Shown piece by piece: positions 1-8,752 of a DNA stretch of 64,000 nucleotides. Both the position numbers and the translations under genes were made by a program. The notes below the pieces were generated by a model. The model made no database searches, was not told the origin of the DNA, and worked only from the letters and a program-made list of their open reading frames with translations. Origin of the DNA: Pontibacter sp. HSC-14F20 (GTDB taxonomy: Bacteria > Bacteroidota > Bacteroidia > Cytophagales > Hymenobacteraceae). The stretch lies in the NCBI RefSeq assembly GCF_019599265.1, contig NZ_JAHZTC010000018.1, positions 48,859 through 112,858 of the forward strand. Direction: 5' to 3'. Position 1 is the stretch's first letter. The number at the start of each line of letters is the position of its first letter.

Positions 1-381
1 CTGCGAGCTGCTTTGGCTACCGTAGTTCTGGTCGCTGCTGCCCATTAAGCTGCTGCTATCAGATCCTTTGTTACTGCTGCCTCTGGAAGAAGTAGAAGAA
101 GATTTTGCTGATTTTGAGTCTGAAGTTTTAGCAGACGTTTTAGTGCCTGATTTAGCTTTAGTACCTGTCGACTTGCTATCAGAAGAAGTTGATTTGCTGC
201 TGCTCTTTGATGTAGGATTAGAGCTGGAACTAGACGAGCCCATGCCGGAGCTTCCTTGGTTCATCGAGTCCATATTAGAGCCACCTTGATTAGAGCCGCT
301 TTGGCTGGAGCTACCCGATGACAGGCCGCTCGACATGCTTCCAGACTGGCTGGATGACTGATTTTTTTCGTTTTCTTTCAT
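1..381 (-). CDS. Ser-rich low-complexity protein, C-terminus cut by window edge
   Basis: An open frame starts at the ATG at 381-379 and runs 127 codons to position 1 without a stop. It begins MKENEKNQSS and is dominated by Ser, Gly, Asn, Lys and Thr, with short SSS and GS runs, an SMSSG stretch and later lysine-dotted segments such as KSSSKST. A GAGGAG Shine-Dalgarno-like stretch lies about 9 nt before the ATG. No signal peptide, membrane segment or catalytic motif is visible. The composition suggests an intrinsically disordered hydrophilic protein. I do not recognise a family and the C-terminus is not in the window. Confidence 0.6.
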   Translation of the reverse strand, partial: MKENEKNQSSSQSGSMSSGLSSGSSSQSGSNQGGSNMDSMNQGSSGMGSSSSSSNPTSKSSSKSTSSDSKSTGTKAKSGTKTSAKTSDSKSAKSSSTSSRGSSNKGSDSSSLMGSSDQNYGSQSSSQ

Positions 382-705
382 AGTTCTGATCTCCTCAGTT
401 TATAGTTATAGATTAATTGGAATAGTAAAGGCTCGCTTAAAATCGACATCGCCGCTGCACAGCACAAATTGCCGGAACAGAGGCAAGGCCTTGTTCAAGC
501 CACATCAAAAGATGGTGATTATACCTAATTAGTTAGTGTAACTGAACGTTTTAGCTATACGGACCTCACGTAGGAGGGTTATTAGACGGGCAGCAGGTGA
601 AAGTGTAGTTGAAAATGCCGGAACAGCTTGCATCAAGATGCCTTAAAGGGCTGTGAGATCCGGCCTATGTTTCTGAGTCAGATAGGTTTATTATATTTTT
701 CTGAA
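382..705. other. Intergenic region, no gene seen
   Basis: This spacer lies between the divergent Ser-rich gene and the cold-shock gene. I see no supported reading frame or strong hairpin. Its right edge leads into the cold-shock promoter. Confidence 0.5.
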
Positions 706-740
706 TTTGGTTATTTATAAGAACTAATTTTTTACCTTTG
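706..740 (+). promoter_or_regulatory. Bacteroidota-type promoter of the cold-shock gene
   Basis: TTTG at 706-709 (-33 element) is followed after 23 nt by TACCTTTG at 733-740, an exact match to TAnnTTTG (-7 element). The predicted transcript leader before the ATG at 766 is only about 20 nt. Confidence 0.6.
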
Positions 741-765
741 CCTCTATTATTAACAATTATTTATC

Positions 766-957
766 ATGCAAACAGGTAAAGTAAAATTCTACAACGTATC
801 TAAGGGCTTCGGCTTCATCGTAGCTGACGATACAAACCAAGACATCTTCGTTCACCAGACTGGTCTTGTTCACGAAATCCGTGAAAATGACCGTGTTTCT
901 TTCGAAGTGAAAGATGGCAAAAAAGGATTGAATGCAATTAACGTAGAGCGTATCTAA
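766..957 (+). CDS. Cold-shock protein, CspA family
   Basis: This 63-residue single cold-shock domain binds single-stranded RNA and DNA and acts as an RNA chaperone in the cytoplasm. The sequence opens MQTGKVKFYN and carries RNP1 as KGFGFI and RNP2 as DIFVHQ, followed by the usual acidic and lysine-rich turn (VKDGKKG). The length matches the one-domain family. The gene is monocistronic, with its own promoter at 706-740 and a rho-independent terminator at 1004-1031. The short 5' leader does not suggest the long thermosensor leader of E. coli cspA. Family assignment is very secure. The specific paralogue and its cold inducibility are not shown by sequence. Confidence 0.95.
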   Translation: MQTGKVKFYNVSKGFGFIVADDTNQDIFVHQTGLVHEIRENDRVSFEVKDGKKGLNAINVERI

Positions 958-1003
958 GTTAACGAACATATAGCCCTTTAGGCAGGGCATTCATCTATTT
1001 TGA

Positions 1004-1031
1004 CCCGCTCAGTTTACTGAGCGGGTTTTTT
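1004..1031 (+). terminator. Rho-independent terminator after the cold-shock gene
   Basis: CCCGCTCAGT (1004-1013) pairs perfectly with ACTGAGCGGG (1016-1025) and is followed by a T run. The T run overlaps the last codons of the converging hydrolase gene. Confidence 0.85.
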
Positions 1032-2130
1032 ATTTACCACCGTTTTCAGCCTCTTTTTCCCCGTTGCGTTCCTCGCCTTTTTCCAGACCTTCCTGTATTA
1101 GTTCATTGGCTTCTTCATGGTCTTCGGCGTCAGCTTTAGGAGCAGGCTGCTCTTCTTCATGCTTCGGTTCATAATTGAGCGTGATCAGAATAGGAAAGTG
1201 ATCGGAGCCGAACTTAGACAGCCGTTGCATGTGCACCAGCCTAAATGAGGGGTCATAGAAAACATGATCCAAGGGGTATCGGAAAAGTGGCACAAAGGCA
1301 TTATATGTATTATAAAAACCACGACCAACCCGTGGGTCCAGCATGCCGCTTATCTGCTTGAACAGCTTCGTGGTGCTCGACCAGGCCACATCGTTCAGGT
1401 CTCCGGCTACAATGGAAGGGTGTGGGGATTTCTTTACAGCCTTTGCAGCAATCAGGAGTTCTGCTTCGCGGGTTTCGGTGTTTTTCATGAGCCGTGGCGG
1501 TTGTGGATGCACCGTATACAAGTCAAATAAGAGGCCACTTGGCATTTCGACAACCGTGAAAAACGAAGGTATGTCGTCCTCTACCATAAACCGGATTTCA
1601 CTATCCAGGAGCTTGAACTTACTATAGAGCAGCATGCCGTACGTATTCTCCAGCGGCTTTTTGATAGCATAAGGGAAGCGCTTGTCCAGTTCCGGTTGCA
1701 GATGCTCGTGCCATGCCTGGTTGGGTTCATTGATCAGCACAATATCAGGGTCGGTGCGCAGGATGAGCTTCAAAAACTTTTCATACTTCTTGTTGGTCAT
1801 GCGCACGTTCGAAATCATCAGGCTAACGGCGTTGGCGGGCTCCTTCATTTCTGTGCGCAGGGCCTCTTTTGGAGCAAGTGGCGTAAAGTAGTACACGTAG
1901 CGCATTTCGTTCACAATGGCCAGTACCCAGAGCACGAGCATCGCAATCTCGCCAGCGCCGCCTGTCATATCGTAAAGTGTGACGTATGCCACCAGTACGC
2001 CTGTCAGCAGGATAGCCACATGCAAGCGGGGAAAATCAAGCACTCTGATCCACCACAAGGGAGATTTGATGAGGGGTAGGAAAGAAAATAGCGTCAGAAC
2101 GAATCCAGCTATCTGGAGGGTGAGCTTCAT
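1030..2130 (-). CDS. Membrane-anchored endonuclease/exonuclease/phosphatase (EEP) family protein
   Basis: The 366-residue protein has three hydrophobic helices in roughly residues 5-80, then an EEP fold at about 100-320, then an acidic, Glu/Lys-rich tail. EEP landmarks are the NVRM strand (108-111), INEPNQ (133-138) for the metal-binding Glu, GDLND (243-247), LDHVF (287-291) and the terminal GSDHFP (308-313) with the catalytic His. This layout matches the YafD-like EEP subfamily, whose members hydrolyse phosphodiester or phosphomonoester bonds. The active domain would follow the membrane segments, probably outside the cytoplasm. The natural substrate cannot be read from sequence. The gene is transcribed alone and ends tail-to-tail against the cold-shock terminator. 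Confidence 0.85.
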   Translation of the reverse strand: MKLTLQIAGFVLTLFSFLPLIKSPLWWIRVLDFPRLHVAILLTGVLVAYVTLYDMTGGAGEIAMLVLWVLAIVNEMRYVYYFTPLAPKEALRTEMKEPANAVSLMISNVRMTNKKYEKFLKLILRTDPDIVLINEPNQAWHEHLQPELDKRFPYAIKKPLENTYGMLLYSKFKLLDSEIRFMVEDDIPSFFTVVEMPSGLLFDLYTVHPQPPRLMKNTETREAELLIAAKAVKKSPHPSIVAGDLNDVAWSSTTKLFKQISGMLDPRVGRGFYNTYNAFVPLFRYPLDHVFYDPSFRLVHMQRLSKFGSDHFPILITLNYEPKHEEEQPAPKADAEDHEEANELIQEGLEKGEERNGEKEAENGGK

Positions 2131-2261
2131 ATTATTGCAAGCAAATAGGTATAGAACAGTAAGATATACTGCATACTTTCAACAGTAATTTTTTGTTGTA
2201 AGAGCCTGCGGTTTATTGTCAGGGTATAAAGCGTTCGCTATAAAGTATAGAATGTAGGTGC

Positions 2262-2328
2262 GCACAAGTAACAATAAAAATGGCCGGAGCTAAGGTATAG
2301 CTCCGGCCATTTTTATTGTTACTTGTGC
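2262..2328 (-). terminator. Very long perfect hairpin, probable gldH terminator
   Basis: Two 31-nt arms (2262-2292 and 2298-2328) are exact reverse complements around a 5-nt AGGTA loop. The core GGCCGGAGCTA is flanked by A-rich and T-rich segments, so the hairpin can end transcripts in either direction. It begins 7 nt past the gldH stop. The stem is about three times longer than the other terminators here. Confidence 0.7.
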
Positions 2329-2334
2329 TCGGTA

Positions 2335-2811
2335 TTAATTTACAGCTTCTTCCACACGCACGCCCACTGCCACAATATTCGGAAGCGGATCGCGGCGCAT
2401 GTACTGCGTCAGCTGCAGGCGGTAAGTACCTACCTGCGGGAATGCGACTTCCTTCAGCGCAAGCGACTGCATATCATAAATGTCGCTCGAACCTTTGCCT
2501 TCGGGTTTTCCTGTTTTGGCATCCATCAGGTGCAGTTCGTGCAGCGACGACGATACCTGGCTGCTGTCCGGTGCCGTAAGGCGGTGCTGTAGGTATAGGT
2601 TATAGTAGTCGTAAGCCAATGAGTAGCGCACATTAAAGTACACATTATACCGCTTGGTAGTATCCTCAATGGCAAACTCAAATACAGGTGCATTGTCTAC
2701 TGTCCAGTTTTTATCGGGCAGTTCGATGTTCTGCTCATATACCCGCAACGGGTCGCAAGCCGACAGTAGAAAGGTGCCCACTACTGCCAGCATCAGCATC
2801 ATGTTACGCAT
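2335..2811 (-). CDS. gldH: Gliding motility lipoprotein GldH
   Basis: The 158-residue protein begins MRNMMLMLAV with a lipoprotein signal ending LLSAC, so the mature protein is lipidated at Cys. The body (VYEQNIELPD, YNVYFNVRYS, YYNLYLQH, GTYRLQLTQYMR) follows the GldH pattern. In Flavobacterium johnsoniae GldH is required for gliding and is linked to the type IX secretion machinery. The frame stays open upstream, but that stretch lies inside ricT in another frame, so the ATG at 2811 is taken as the start. It overlaps the ricT 3' end by 8 nt, which suggests translational coupling. The long hairpin at 2262-2328 follows the stop. Confidence 0.85.
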   Translation of the reverse strand: MRNMMLMLAVVGTFLLSACDPLRVYEQNIELPDKNWTVDNAPVFEFAIEDTTKRYNVYFNVRYSLAYDYYNLYLQHRLTAPDSSQVSSSLHELHLMDAKTGKPEGKGSSDIYDMQSLALKEVAFPQVGTYRLQLTQYMRRDPLPNIVAVGVRVEEAVN

Positions 2812-4405
2812 CAGACGAAGGTGTATTAGGTTGATTTGGTTTAGGGCCACGGTTTGGTCTGCGCGACTTTTGTCGTCTGGGCTGCTGGCTGCCATCACCT
2901 TGCGGTTGCTGAGCACCCGGTTGTCCTTCCGCACGTGCCGGCCTTGGCTCGCGTGGCTGCTTTTCGTCTCCTCTTGGCGGTCTGTCCTCCCTGTTCTCAC
3001 GTCCCTCACGATTGCCGCGGTTGCGTGGCGGGCGCTGCTTTTTAGGTCGCTGGCCTTCGGCAGGTGCTGCTTCAGTTCCGGCTGCTGGCCCTGCCGCATT
3101 TACCAGTTGCTGGTCAACAGGTTTTGCCTCGCGTGGACCTCTGTCACGACCGCGTCCGTCACGCTGGCCTCTGCCTTCGCGTGGACCTCTGTCTTCACGA
3201 GGTGCGCGCGGCTCCCGCTGCTCACGGACTTCTGTCTCCTGCGTGCGATTTCCGGGTGTGCCTTCTGCCTTCTCGCCAGCTGACTTTTTCTTCTTTTTCT
3301 TCTTTTTCTTGTTCTTGAACTTGTCGTCGAGTCGCTCAAGGCTACCCTCTACCTGTGCTACAAATTCGTTCTGCTTCGGTTCGTTTACAGGTTCCTCTAC
3401 CAGTGTTTCAGGTATAACGCCCTGGCTGTTCATTTTCAGGATTTCGTGCACACGCTCTACCGGTACCGGGTACCAGTTGTTGTCACCTCTGTAACCAAAC
3501 CACATCATCTTTTTGAAGATATCGGTTTTCTGCAGCATGGCATCGCCCTGCTTGGTCTGCAACGGACGTGACACGGTAGGTATGTCCTTGAGCGCCTCCA
3601 TATAAGTTTCTAGTTCGTAGTTGAGGCAGCACTTCAGGCGTCCGCACTGTCCTGACAGTTTGCTCGGGTTGAGCGACAGGTTCTGATAACGGGCAGCTGT
3701 AGTGGACACACTCTTAAAATCGGTGAGCCAGGTAGAGCAGCAGAGTTCGCGTCCGCAGGAACCTATACCTCCCAGGCGGCCAGCCTCGTGACGCAAGCTG
3801 ATCTGACGCATTTCGATACGCACCTTAAACTCCTCGGCCAGTTTCTTGATCAGGTCACGGAAGTCTACACGGTCATCGGCAGAGTAATAAAAGGTTGCTT
3901 TGGAGCGGTCAGCCTGAAACTCCACATCTGAGAGTTTCATTTTGAGGCCGGTCTGCTGGATGATCTCGCGTGAGCGGTACATAGTAGCTGCTTCCTGCTC
4001 CTGTACTTCGCGCAGCTTCTCCAGATCGCGCTCGTTGGCGATGCGGTAAATGGTGCGGATCTCTTCGTTGTTGTCTACCTTTTTCTTGAGCATCTGCAGG
4101 CGCACGAGCTCGCCTTTCAGCGATACGGTGCCGATGTGATGCCCATTGGGTACGTCTACTACTACCGGATCACCGGTCGTCAACTCAATTCTGTTTATGT
4201 TGCGGAAGAAGTCTTTGCGTCCTCCCTTGAATCTTATTTCTACGATGTCGAACTCCTCAAACGCGGTTGGTATTTCCATATCGCTGAGCCAGTCGAACAC
4301 GTTTAAACGATTGCAGCCTCCTGTGCTACAACCGCCGTTGCTTTTGCAGCCGCCTGGCTTTTCGCCGGTGCTGCATCCGCCACTAGAACATGAACTACAT
4401 CCCAC
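2804..4405 (-). CDS. ricT: PSP1-domain protein, RicT/YaaT family, with Cys-rich head and basic tail
   Basis: The 533-residue protein starts at a GTG (4405), chosen because AGGAG lies 9 nt upstream and no better ATG exists. The first 33 residues are unusually Cys/Gly-rich (MGCSSCSSGGC). The PSP1 core covers about 40-330 and includes GSCGRELCC and QCGRLKCCLNYE, the cysteine motifs of RicT, which in Bacillus works with RicA and RicF in an iron-sulphur complex affecting RNA maturation. From about 355 on, the protein has a long Lys run and then an Arg/Gly/Glu/Pro-rich tail, probably disordered and nucleic-acid binding. It overlaps gldH by 8 nt. The link between this gene and gliding is by position only. 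Confidence 0.85.
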   Translation of the reverse strand: MGCSSCSSGGCSTGEKPGGCKSNGGCSTGGCNRLNVFDWLSDMEIPTAFEEFDIVEIRFKGGRKDFFRNINRIELTTGDPVVVDVPNGHHIGTVSLKGELVRLQMLKKKVDNNEEIRTIYRIANERDLEKLREVQEQEAATMYRSREIIQQTGLKMKLSDVEFQADRSKATFYYSADDRVDFRDLIKKLAEEFKVRIEMRQISLRHEAGRLGGIGSCGRELCCSTWLTDFKSVSTTAARYQNLSLNPSKLSGQCGRLKCCLNYELETYMEALKDIPTVSRPLQTKQGDAMLQKTDIFKKMMWFGYRGDNNWYPVPVERVHEILKMNSQGVIPETLVEEPVNEPKQNEFVAQVEGSLERLDDKFKNKKKKKKKKKSAGEKAEGTPGNRTQETEVREQREPRAPREDRGPREGRGQRDGRGRDRGPREAKPVDQQLVNAAGPAAGTEAAPAEGQRPKKQRPPRNRGNREGRENREDRPPRGDEKQPREPRPARAEGQPGAQQPQGDGSQQPRRQKSRRPNRGPKPNQPNTPSSDA

Positions 4406-4641
4406 TGTTTATATCTCCTATATAGCCGTGAAGCTTCTTGTTTTCTTATTGTCTGAATTAACAAATATACTAATTTTTTGAGCTTATGCTCAACTCGAAC
4501 GCTTTTGTGTGCGCCGTTTGTAACAGTCCGAAGCATAAATTAGTGCTTTTACGGGAGTTAAAATAGTAGGGGATAATACGATTTCTGAAAATGAATTCTG
4601 CCAGGCATGGCTGGGAAGAGATTATCAGCTAATTTTAGAGA

Positions 4642-6057
4642 ATGCTCCGAAAGCTCCTGTCACATGCTGTTATCTACGGCTTGTCTGCTCAGATTCCCCG
4701 TCTGGCAGGCGTACTGGCCCTGCCGCTGATCACCCAGCACCTGACCACCATTGACTATGGGGTGGCAGGCGTAGTGACGGCCTATTACAGTGCGCTTATT
4801 ATGCTGCAGTCGCTGGGCTTTACGGTGGTGATGGAAAATAGCTTTGCGCGGCATCCCAGCCGTTTCCAATGGATCTGGCGCCAACTCTATGGATTCCTGA
4901 CCAGTTGGTCGCTCGTGTACGGCCTGCTCTGTATAGGGATAATATATCTGGCGGTGCCTGCCGATGCGCAGGATAACCGATTGCTCATTGCGTTGCTTGT
5001 CGGGGCCCCTATGCTCTTTTTTGTTGTCACCGATTTGTTAGGGGGGATGTATTGTCTGCATACGCAGCAGCCTTTGCCTATTGCACTGCGTTCTTTTTTG
5101 ATGGGAGGCGTGAACGTTGTCCTCACCATTTATTTTATTGCAGAACTGCAGATGGGGTATATGGGCTGGTTTTATGCCAGCACTATCTCGGCGGCGGTGG
5201 GCTTTGTGGTAAGTCTCTTTGTTATAGCCAGGCAGCGGCTCTGGCCTATCTTCAATTTTAAATGGTACCGGATCCGGCATAGTCTTAAAGTTTCGCTGCC
5301 GGCCGTGCCGCATGGCTTTTCTTTTTTTATGCTCGATACCTCTGATCGTCTTGTGCTGGATGTGGTAGGTATACCTGTCGGGCGGATCGGCCTTTATAAT
5401 GTAGCTTCGAATTTCGGCATTTATTTCGCATCGGCCAGTAATGCGGTCGTGAACTCGGCCACGCCCTTTTACATGAAGCTTTATGCGCAGACCAGAAGTA
5501 TAGAAGCCGCGCTGCAGGCCCGTCAAATGACCTATACCTTGCAGGTGCTCTTTTTCGCGGCAACCTTTACCGGGAGCCTTTGGATGAAAGAGATTTTCGG
5601 TTTTCTGATCCGCAACGAAGAACTACAACAGGCTTACCCATTGGCCATTGTCATTCTGATGGGGTACAACTTCAGGCCGATGTACATGGCTGTGATTAAC
5701 CTGCTCACCTTCCACGAAAGAACAAGTAAATTATGGCGCATCTCCACAGTAGCAGGAATAGGCAACATCTTGCTCAACCTGATTTTAGTGCCACTTTACG
5801 GCTTTCAAATGGCAGCCTATACCACTTTTGCGGCCCTGATGTACATGGGCTATGCTGGCTTCTACTTAAAGGCATATAAAGAATTGACCCAGGTCCGCTA
5901 CCATGCCATTTGGTGGCTGTTGGCCACTATCGTATTACTGGTACTAGCCTATCAGATGCGGGAAGTGGAGGTATGGCAAAAAATTGCGATTACGCTTCTG
6001 AGCTTGAGCGCAGGTATAGTAGCTTTCTGGAAATATAGAAGCAAGGGGCAGGTTTAA
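4642..6057 (+). CDS. Polysaccharide flippase (Wzx/MATE-like, MOP superfamily)
   Basis: The 471-residue protein is almost entirely hydrophobic helices, about 12-14, typical of oligosaccharide flippases that move lipid-linked sugars across the inner membrane. The N-terminus LLSHAVIYGLSAQIPRLAG and the LPLITQHLTTIDYG loop match the conserved first-helix region of polysaccharide biosynthesis proteins (Wzx, RfbX). Positively charged loops (KWYRIRHSLK near 205-215) sit between helices. It stands alone between ricT (divergent) and an alcohol dehydrogenase (convergent), with no glycosyltransferases beside it. The cargo, O-antigen, exopolysaccharide or another lipid-linked glycan, is therefore unknown. 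Confidence 0.85.
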   Translation: MLRKLLSHAVIYGLSAQIPRLAGVLALPLITQHLTTIDYGVAGVVTAYYSALIMLQSLGFTVVMENSFARHPSRFQWIWRQLYGFLTSWSLVYGLLCIGIIYLAVPADAQDNRLLIALLVGAPMLFFVVTDLLGGMYCLHTQQPLPIALRSFLMGGVNVVLTIYFIAELQMGYMGWFYASTISAAVGFVVSLFVIARQRLWPIFNFKWYRIRHSLKVSLPAVPHGFSFFMLDTSDRLVLDVVGIPVGRIGLYNVASNFGIYFASASNAVVNSATPFYMKLYAQTRSIEAALQARQMTYTLQVLFFAATFTGSLWMKEIFGFLIRNEELQQAYPLAIVILMGYNFRPMYMAVINLLTFHERTSKLWRISTVAGIGNILLNLILVPLYGFQMAAYTTFAALMYMGYAGFYLKAYKELTQVRYHAIWWLLATIVLLVLAYQMREVEVWQKIAITLLSLSAGIVAFWKYRSKGQV

Positions 6058-6090
6058 AAGGATTGTAGCTGTAGCTTCTGAATATTTTTA

Positions 6091-6137
6091 AGCAAAAAAC
6101 CAGCAGCAAGGTATAGGCCCGCTGCTGGCTTTTTGCT
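6091..6137. terminator. Bidirectional terminator between converging genes
   Basis: AGCAAAAAACCAGCAGC pairs with GCTGCTGGCTTTTTGCT across a loop that contains the recurrent GGTATAG motif. An A run on one side and a T run on the other serve both the flippase and the alcohol dehydrogenase. Confidence 0.8.
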
Positions 6138-6152
6138 TAAGTGGTCTCCAGA

Positions 6153-7316
6153 TTATGGCTTCAGTACTACCTTCAGACAGTTGTCTTCTTTTTTGTTGAA
6201 GATGTCGTACATGCGGGAGGCTTCTGCCAATGGTACGGTATGCGTAATGATGTCGTCCAGCTTCACCTTGCCTTCCTGCACCAACGAAATGAGGTGATCG
6301 ATGTAGCGATGTACCCAGGCCTGACCACCTCGCAGGGTCAGACCCTTGTCGAACCACTTGTAAAGCGGGAAATTGTCGTATGGCGAACCATAAACCCCAA
6401 CCACAGTCACAGTACCCGCGCGTTTAACAGAGTCCATGCATTTTTCCAGTACTTTCATAGTGCCTTTCTCCATCTGCACTACGTTCATGGCTTTTTCGAG
6501 CATGGTGCGGTCGGCCTCCATACCTACGGCATCTACGCACACATCGGCACCATAGCCACCGGTCATATCACGTATCACCTGCACGGCATCTACTTCCGAA
6601 GCGTTTATTACTTCAGCATTTGCGGTGGAGCGGGCTTTTCCGAGGCGGTAAGGCTGTATATCTATACCTATTACCCGCTTGGCGCCTTGCAACCAGGCCG
6701 ATTTCATGGCCATGATGCCAACCGGCCCGCAGCCCCAAACGGCTACTGTTTCACCGCCTTTCAATTGTGCCCAATCAATGGCTGCCCAGCCGGTCGGGAA
6801 AATATCAGTTAGAAAAAGTACTTGCTCATCGGTGAAGTTGTCCGGCACTTTGCGAGGGCCGTAGTCGGCGTAAGGTACGCGCACGTACTCCGCCTGCCCG
6901 CCATTATACCCTCCGTAAATGTCGGTATAGCCAAAAAGCGCTGCACCAACGCCTTTCATTAACGGTACTTCCCCTTCAGGGCCATAATTATCCGGGTTGG
7001 AGTTTTCGCAGTGCGTGGGCAGCTGCATGTTGCAGAAGTGGCAGGTACCGCACGAAATAGGGAAGGGCACCACCACACGGTCTCCTTTTTTCAGGTTTTT
7101 CACGTTGGTGCCAACTTCCTCGACAATGCCCATAAATTCGTGGCCCATCACCATATCGCGTAGCTGGGGTACCATGCCGTTGTAAATGTGCAGGTCGGAG
7201 CCGCAAATGGCCGTAGAAGTTACACGAAGTATACAGTCGCGGGCATCTTCTATCCTGGGGTCATCAATGGTCTCCACCTGAATGTCTTTCATTTTGTGGA
7301 ATACTGCTGCTTTCAT
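6153..7316 (-). CDS. Zinc-dependent alcohol dehydrogenase, FdhA-like (MDR family)
   Basis: The 387-residue medium-chain dehydrogenase has catalytic zinc ligands Cys38 (ICGSDLH) and His59-Glu60 (GHE), with a probable further Asp near 171. The structural zinc site is Cys89, Cys92, Cys95 and Cys103. The NAD(P) Rossmann motif VWGCGPVG lies at 193-200. The insert after the structural zinc (NPDNYGPEG) and the PTGW segment resemble glutathione-independent formaldehyde dehydrogenases and related threonine-dehydrogenase-like enzymes. It probably oxidises a small alcohol or aldehyde in the cytoplasm. The exact substrate is not determined. It is monocistronic, divergent from the GNAT gene at 7460, and shares a terminator with the flippase. 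Confidence 0.85.
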   Translation of the reverse strand: MKAAVFHKMKDIQVETIDDPRIEDARDCILRVTSTAICGSDLHIYNGMVPQLRDMVMGHEFMGIVEEVGTNVKNLKKGDRVVVPFPISCGTCHFCNMQLPTHCENSNPDNYGPEGEVPLMKGVGAALFGYTDIYGGYNGGQAEYVRVPYADYGPRKVPDNFTDEQVLFLTDIFPTGWAAIDWAQLKGGETVAVWGCGPVGIMAMKSAWLQGAKRVIGIDIQPYRLGKARSTANAEVINASEVDAVQVIRDMTGGYGADVCVDAVGMEADRTMLEKAMNVVQMEKGTMKVLEKCMDSVKRAGTVTVVGVYGSPYDNFPLYKWFDKGLTLRGGQAWVHRYIDHLISLVQEGKVKLDDIITHTVPLAEASRMYDIFNKKEDNCLKVVLKP

Positions 7317-7459
7317 AGTTTATTTTTTAGGTTTTCGTATCAGCTTCTAAAAGCTTTTGTATTTTTCAGTACTTCAGTTAACGGCAAGCAGTAGAGGCGG
7401 GTTATTTCAGAAAGCGTGTGCTGGCTGTGCTAAGTTGTTGTGATTTAAATCTATACCAC

Positions 7460-8338
7460 ATGCAAACTCAGGCTTCTTATACTTTCTCGTTTTTAAGCGA
7501 ACACGATGTTCCTGCACTTTACAATACCTTCGTGGCCGCTTTTGCCGACTACATCATCCCGATTAAAGTAAGCAGGGAGGAATTTGCTATGAAATTTAAG
7601 CGGGAAGGAGTGGAGCCCACCTTTTGCGTAGGTGCTTACCTCGGCGGGCAGTTGGTAGGCTTTATACTGACAGGATTGGGGGAATGGCAGGGCAAACCTA
7701 CTGCTTACAACGCGGGCACTGGCGTTATACCTGGGCACCGGGGGCATCAGCTTACAAAGCGACTTTATAATTTTCTGTTACCTAAATTGCGCGAAAGTGG
7801 TATTGAGCAATGTTTGCTGGAGGTTATTGAACGCAATGCAGCTGCTTTTAAGGTATACCGTTCTATTGGTTTTGAAGTAACCCGTGCGCTGGACTGCTAT
7901 AGGAGTCCGGTTGGTGAATTACTGTTGTCAAGCGAAGAGCCGGAGCCGGTTTTGGAAATTAAACAGGCAGCCAAACCTGATTGGAGCGCCTACGCCACTT
8001 TCTGTGATAACAGGCCAGCCTGGCAAAATACCGGAGAGGCTTTTCGTCGAAGTACTGACCAGAAAAAATTGCTGGAAGCTTATGCAGAGGAACAATTGGT
8101 GGGTTATGTGGCTTTCTTTCCGCGTACAGGCGCTATTGTCCAGCTGGCGGTGCAGCAAGGAAGCCGTAACCAAGGTATCGCCAAGGTGCTACTGAAAGAA
8201 GCGATAAAACAAATACAGGCGCCTGCCCTCATGATGCTAAACTTAGATCATACAAGCACCACACTGGCTGCTTTTTCAGAGCGGATTCATCTCAGGCACT
8301 TTCTGACACAGCACGAAATGCTCCTGCCATTGCAATAG
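7460..8338 (+). CDS. Tandem GNAT-fold N-acetyltransferase
   Basis: Two GNAT domains occupy about residues 5-150 and 165-290 of this 292-residue protein. The first has the acetyl-CoA loop-like segment GVIPGHRGHQLTKRL and the C-terminal FKVYRSIGFEV typical of the fold. The second has VQQGSRNQGIAKVLLKEA. The frame is open to 7418, but the ATG at 7460 (MQTQASYTF) puts the first domain at the usual distance from the N-terminus. The family transfers acetyl groups from acetyl-CoA to amines on small molecules or proteins. Nothing nearby points to the substrate. Confidence 0.8.
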   Translation: MQTQASYTFSFLSEHDVPALYNTFVAAFADYIIPIKVSREEFAMKFKREGVEPTFCVGAYLGGQLVGFILTGLGEWQGKPTAYNAGTGVIPGHRGHQLTKRLYNFLLPKLRESGIEQCLLEVIERNAAAFKVYRSIGFEVTRALDCYRSPVGELLLSSEEPEPVLEIKQAAKPDWSAYATFCDNRPAWQNTGEAFRRSTDQKKLLEAYAEEQLVGYVAFFPRTGAIVQLAVQQGSRNQGIAKVLLKEAIKQIQAPALMMLNLDHTSTTLAAFSERIHLRHFLTQHEMLLPLQ

Positions 8339-8422
8339 GTATGGCTATACCCTTTTATCTCCCTAATTTGCAGCTTAATTTTTCATTACCAGAGCTTTCA
8401 TGCTCTTCAAAAACTTAACGAT

Positions 8423-8752
8423 ATGAGTACTGCGTGGTTTTACCTGATATTGGCAGGTATATGTGAAATTGGATGGGCCTTTGGTCTGAAATACAGCGAA
8501 GGCTTTACAAAACCTTTGGTGAGTATAGTAACGGTCATCGTGATGATACTGAGTTTTATACTGCTGTCTCAGGCCATGAAAACACTGCCGCTTGGTACCG
8601 CTTATGCTATCTGGACAGGTATAGGCGCTGCCGGTACTGCTTTATTAGGTATGTTTTTCCTGAACGAGCCCAAAGACCTGATGCGGATACTTTGTCTGGT
8701 GATGATCGTGGCTGGTGTAGTGGGGTTGAAATTCTTTGCCGAAAGCAATTAA
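8423..8752 (+). CDS. gdx: SMR-family exporter, SugE/Gdx type (guanidinium exporter)
   Basis: The 109-residue protein with four membrane helices is a small multidrug resistance family member that works as a dual-topology dimer in the inner membrane. The essential helix-1 glutamate is Glu15 in AGICEIGWAFGLKYSEGF. The WAFGLKY stretch and PLGTAYAIWTGIGAAGT follow the SugE/Gdx branch, whose known members export guanidinium in exchange for protons. The upstream 84 nt show no guanidine riboswitch that I can recognise. The stop codon overlaps by 4 nt with the stop of the opposing secreted-protein gene. Annotation as a general quaternary ammonium exporter is the alternative. Confidence 0.85.
   Translation: MSTAWFYLILAGICEIGWAFGLKYSEGFTKPLVSIVTVIVMILSFILLSQAMKTLPLGTAYAIWTGIGAAGTALLGMFFLNEPKDLMRILCLVMIVAGVVGLKFFAESN

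Noticed and set aside
2335..3099. 254-codon form of gldH
   Set aside because: The extra 96 codons overlap ricT out of frame and precede a clean lipoprotein signal; the start at 2811 is used.
3012..3494. 160-codon plus-strand frame opposite the ricT tail
   Set aside because: It is the complement of the Lys/Arg-rich tail, giving Ser/Phe runs.
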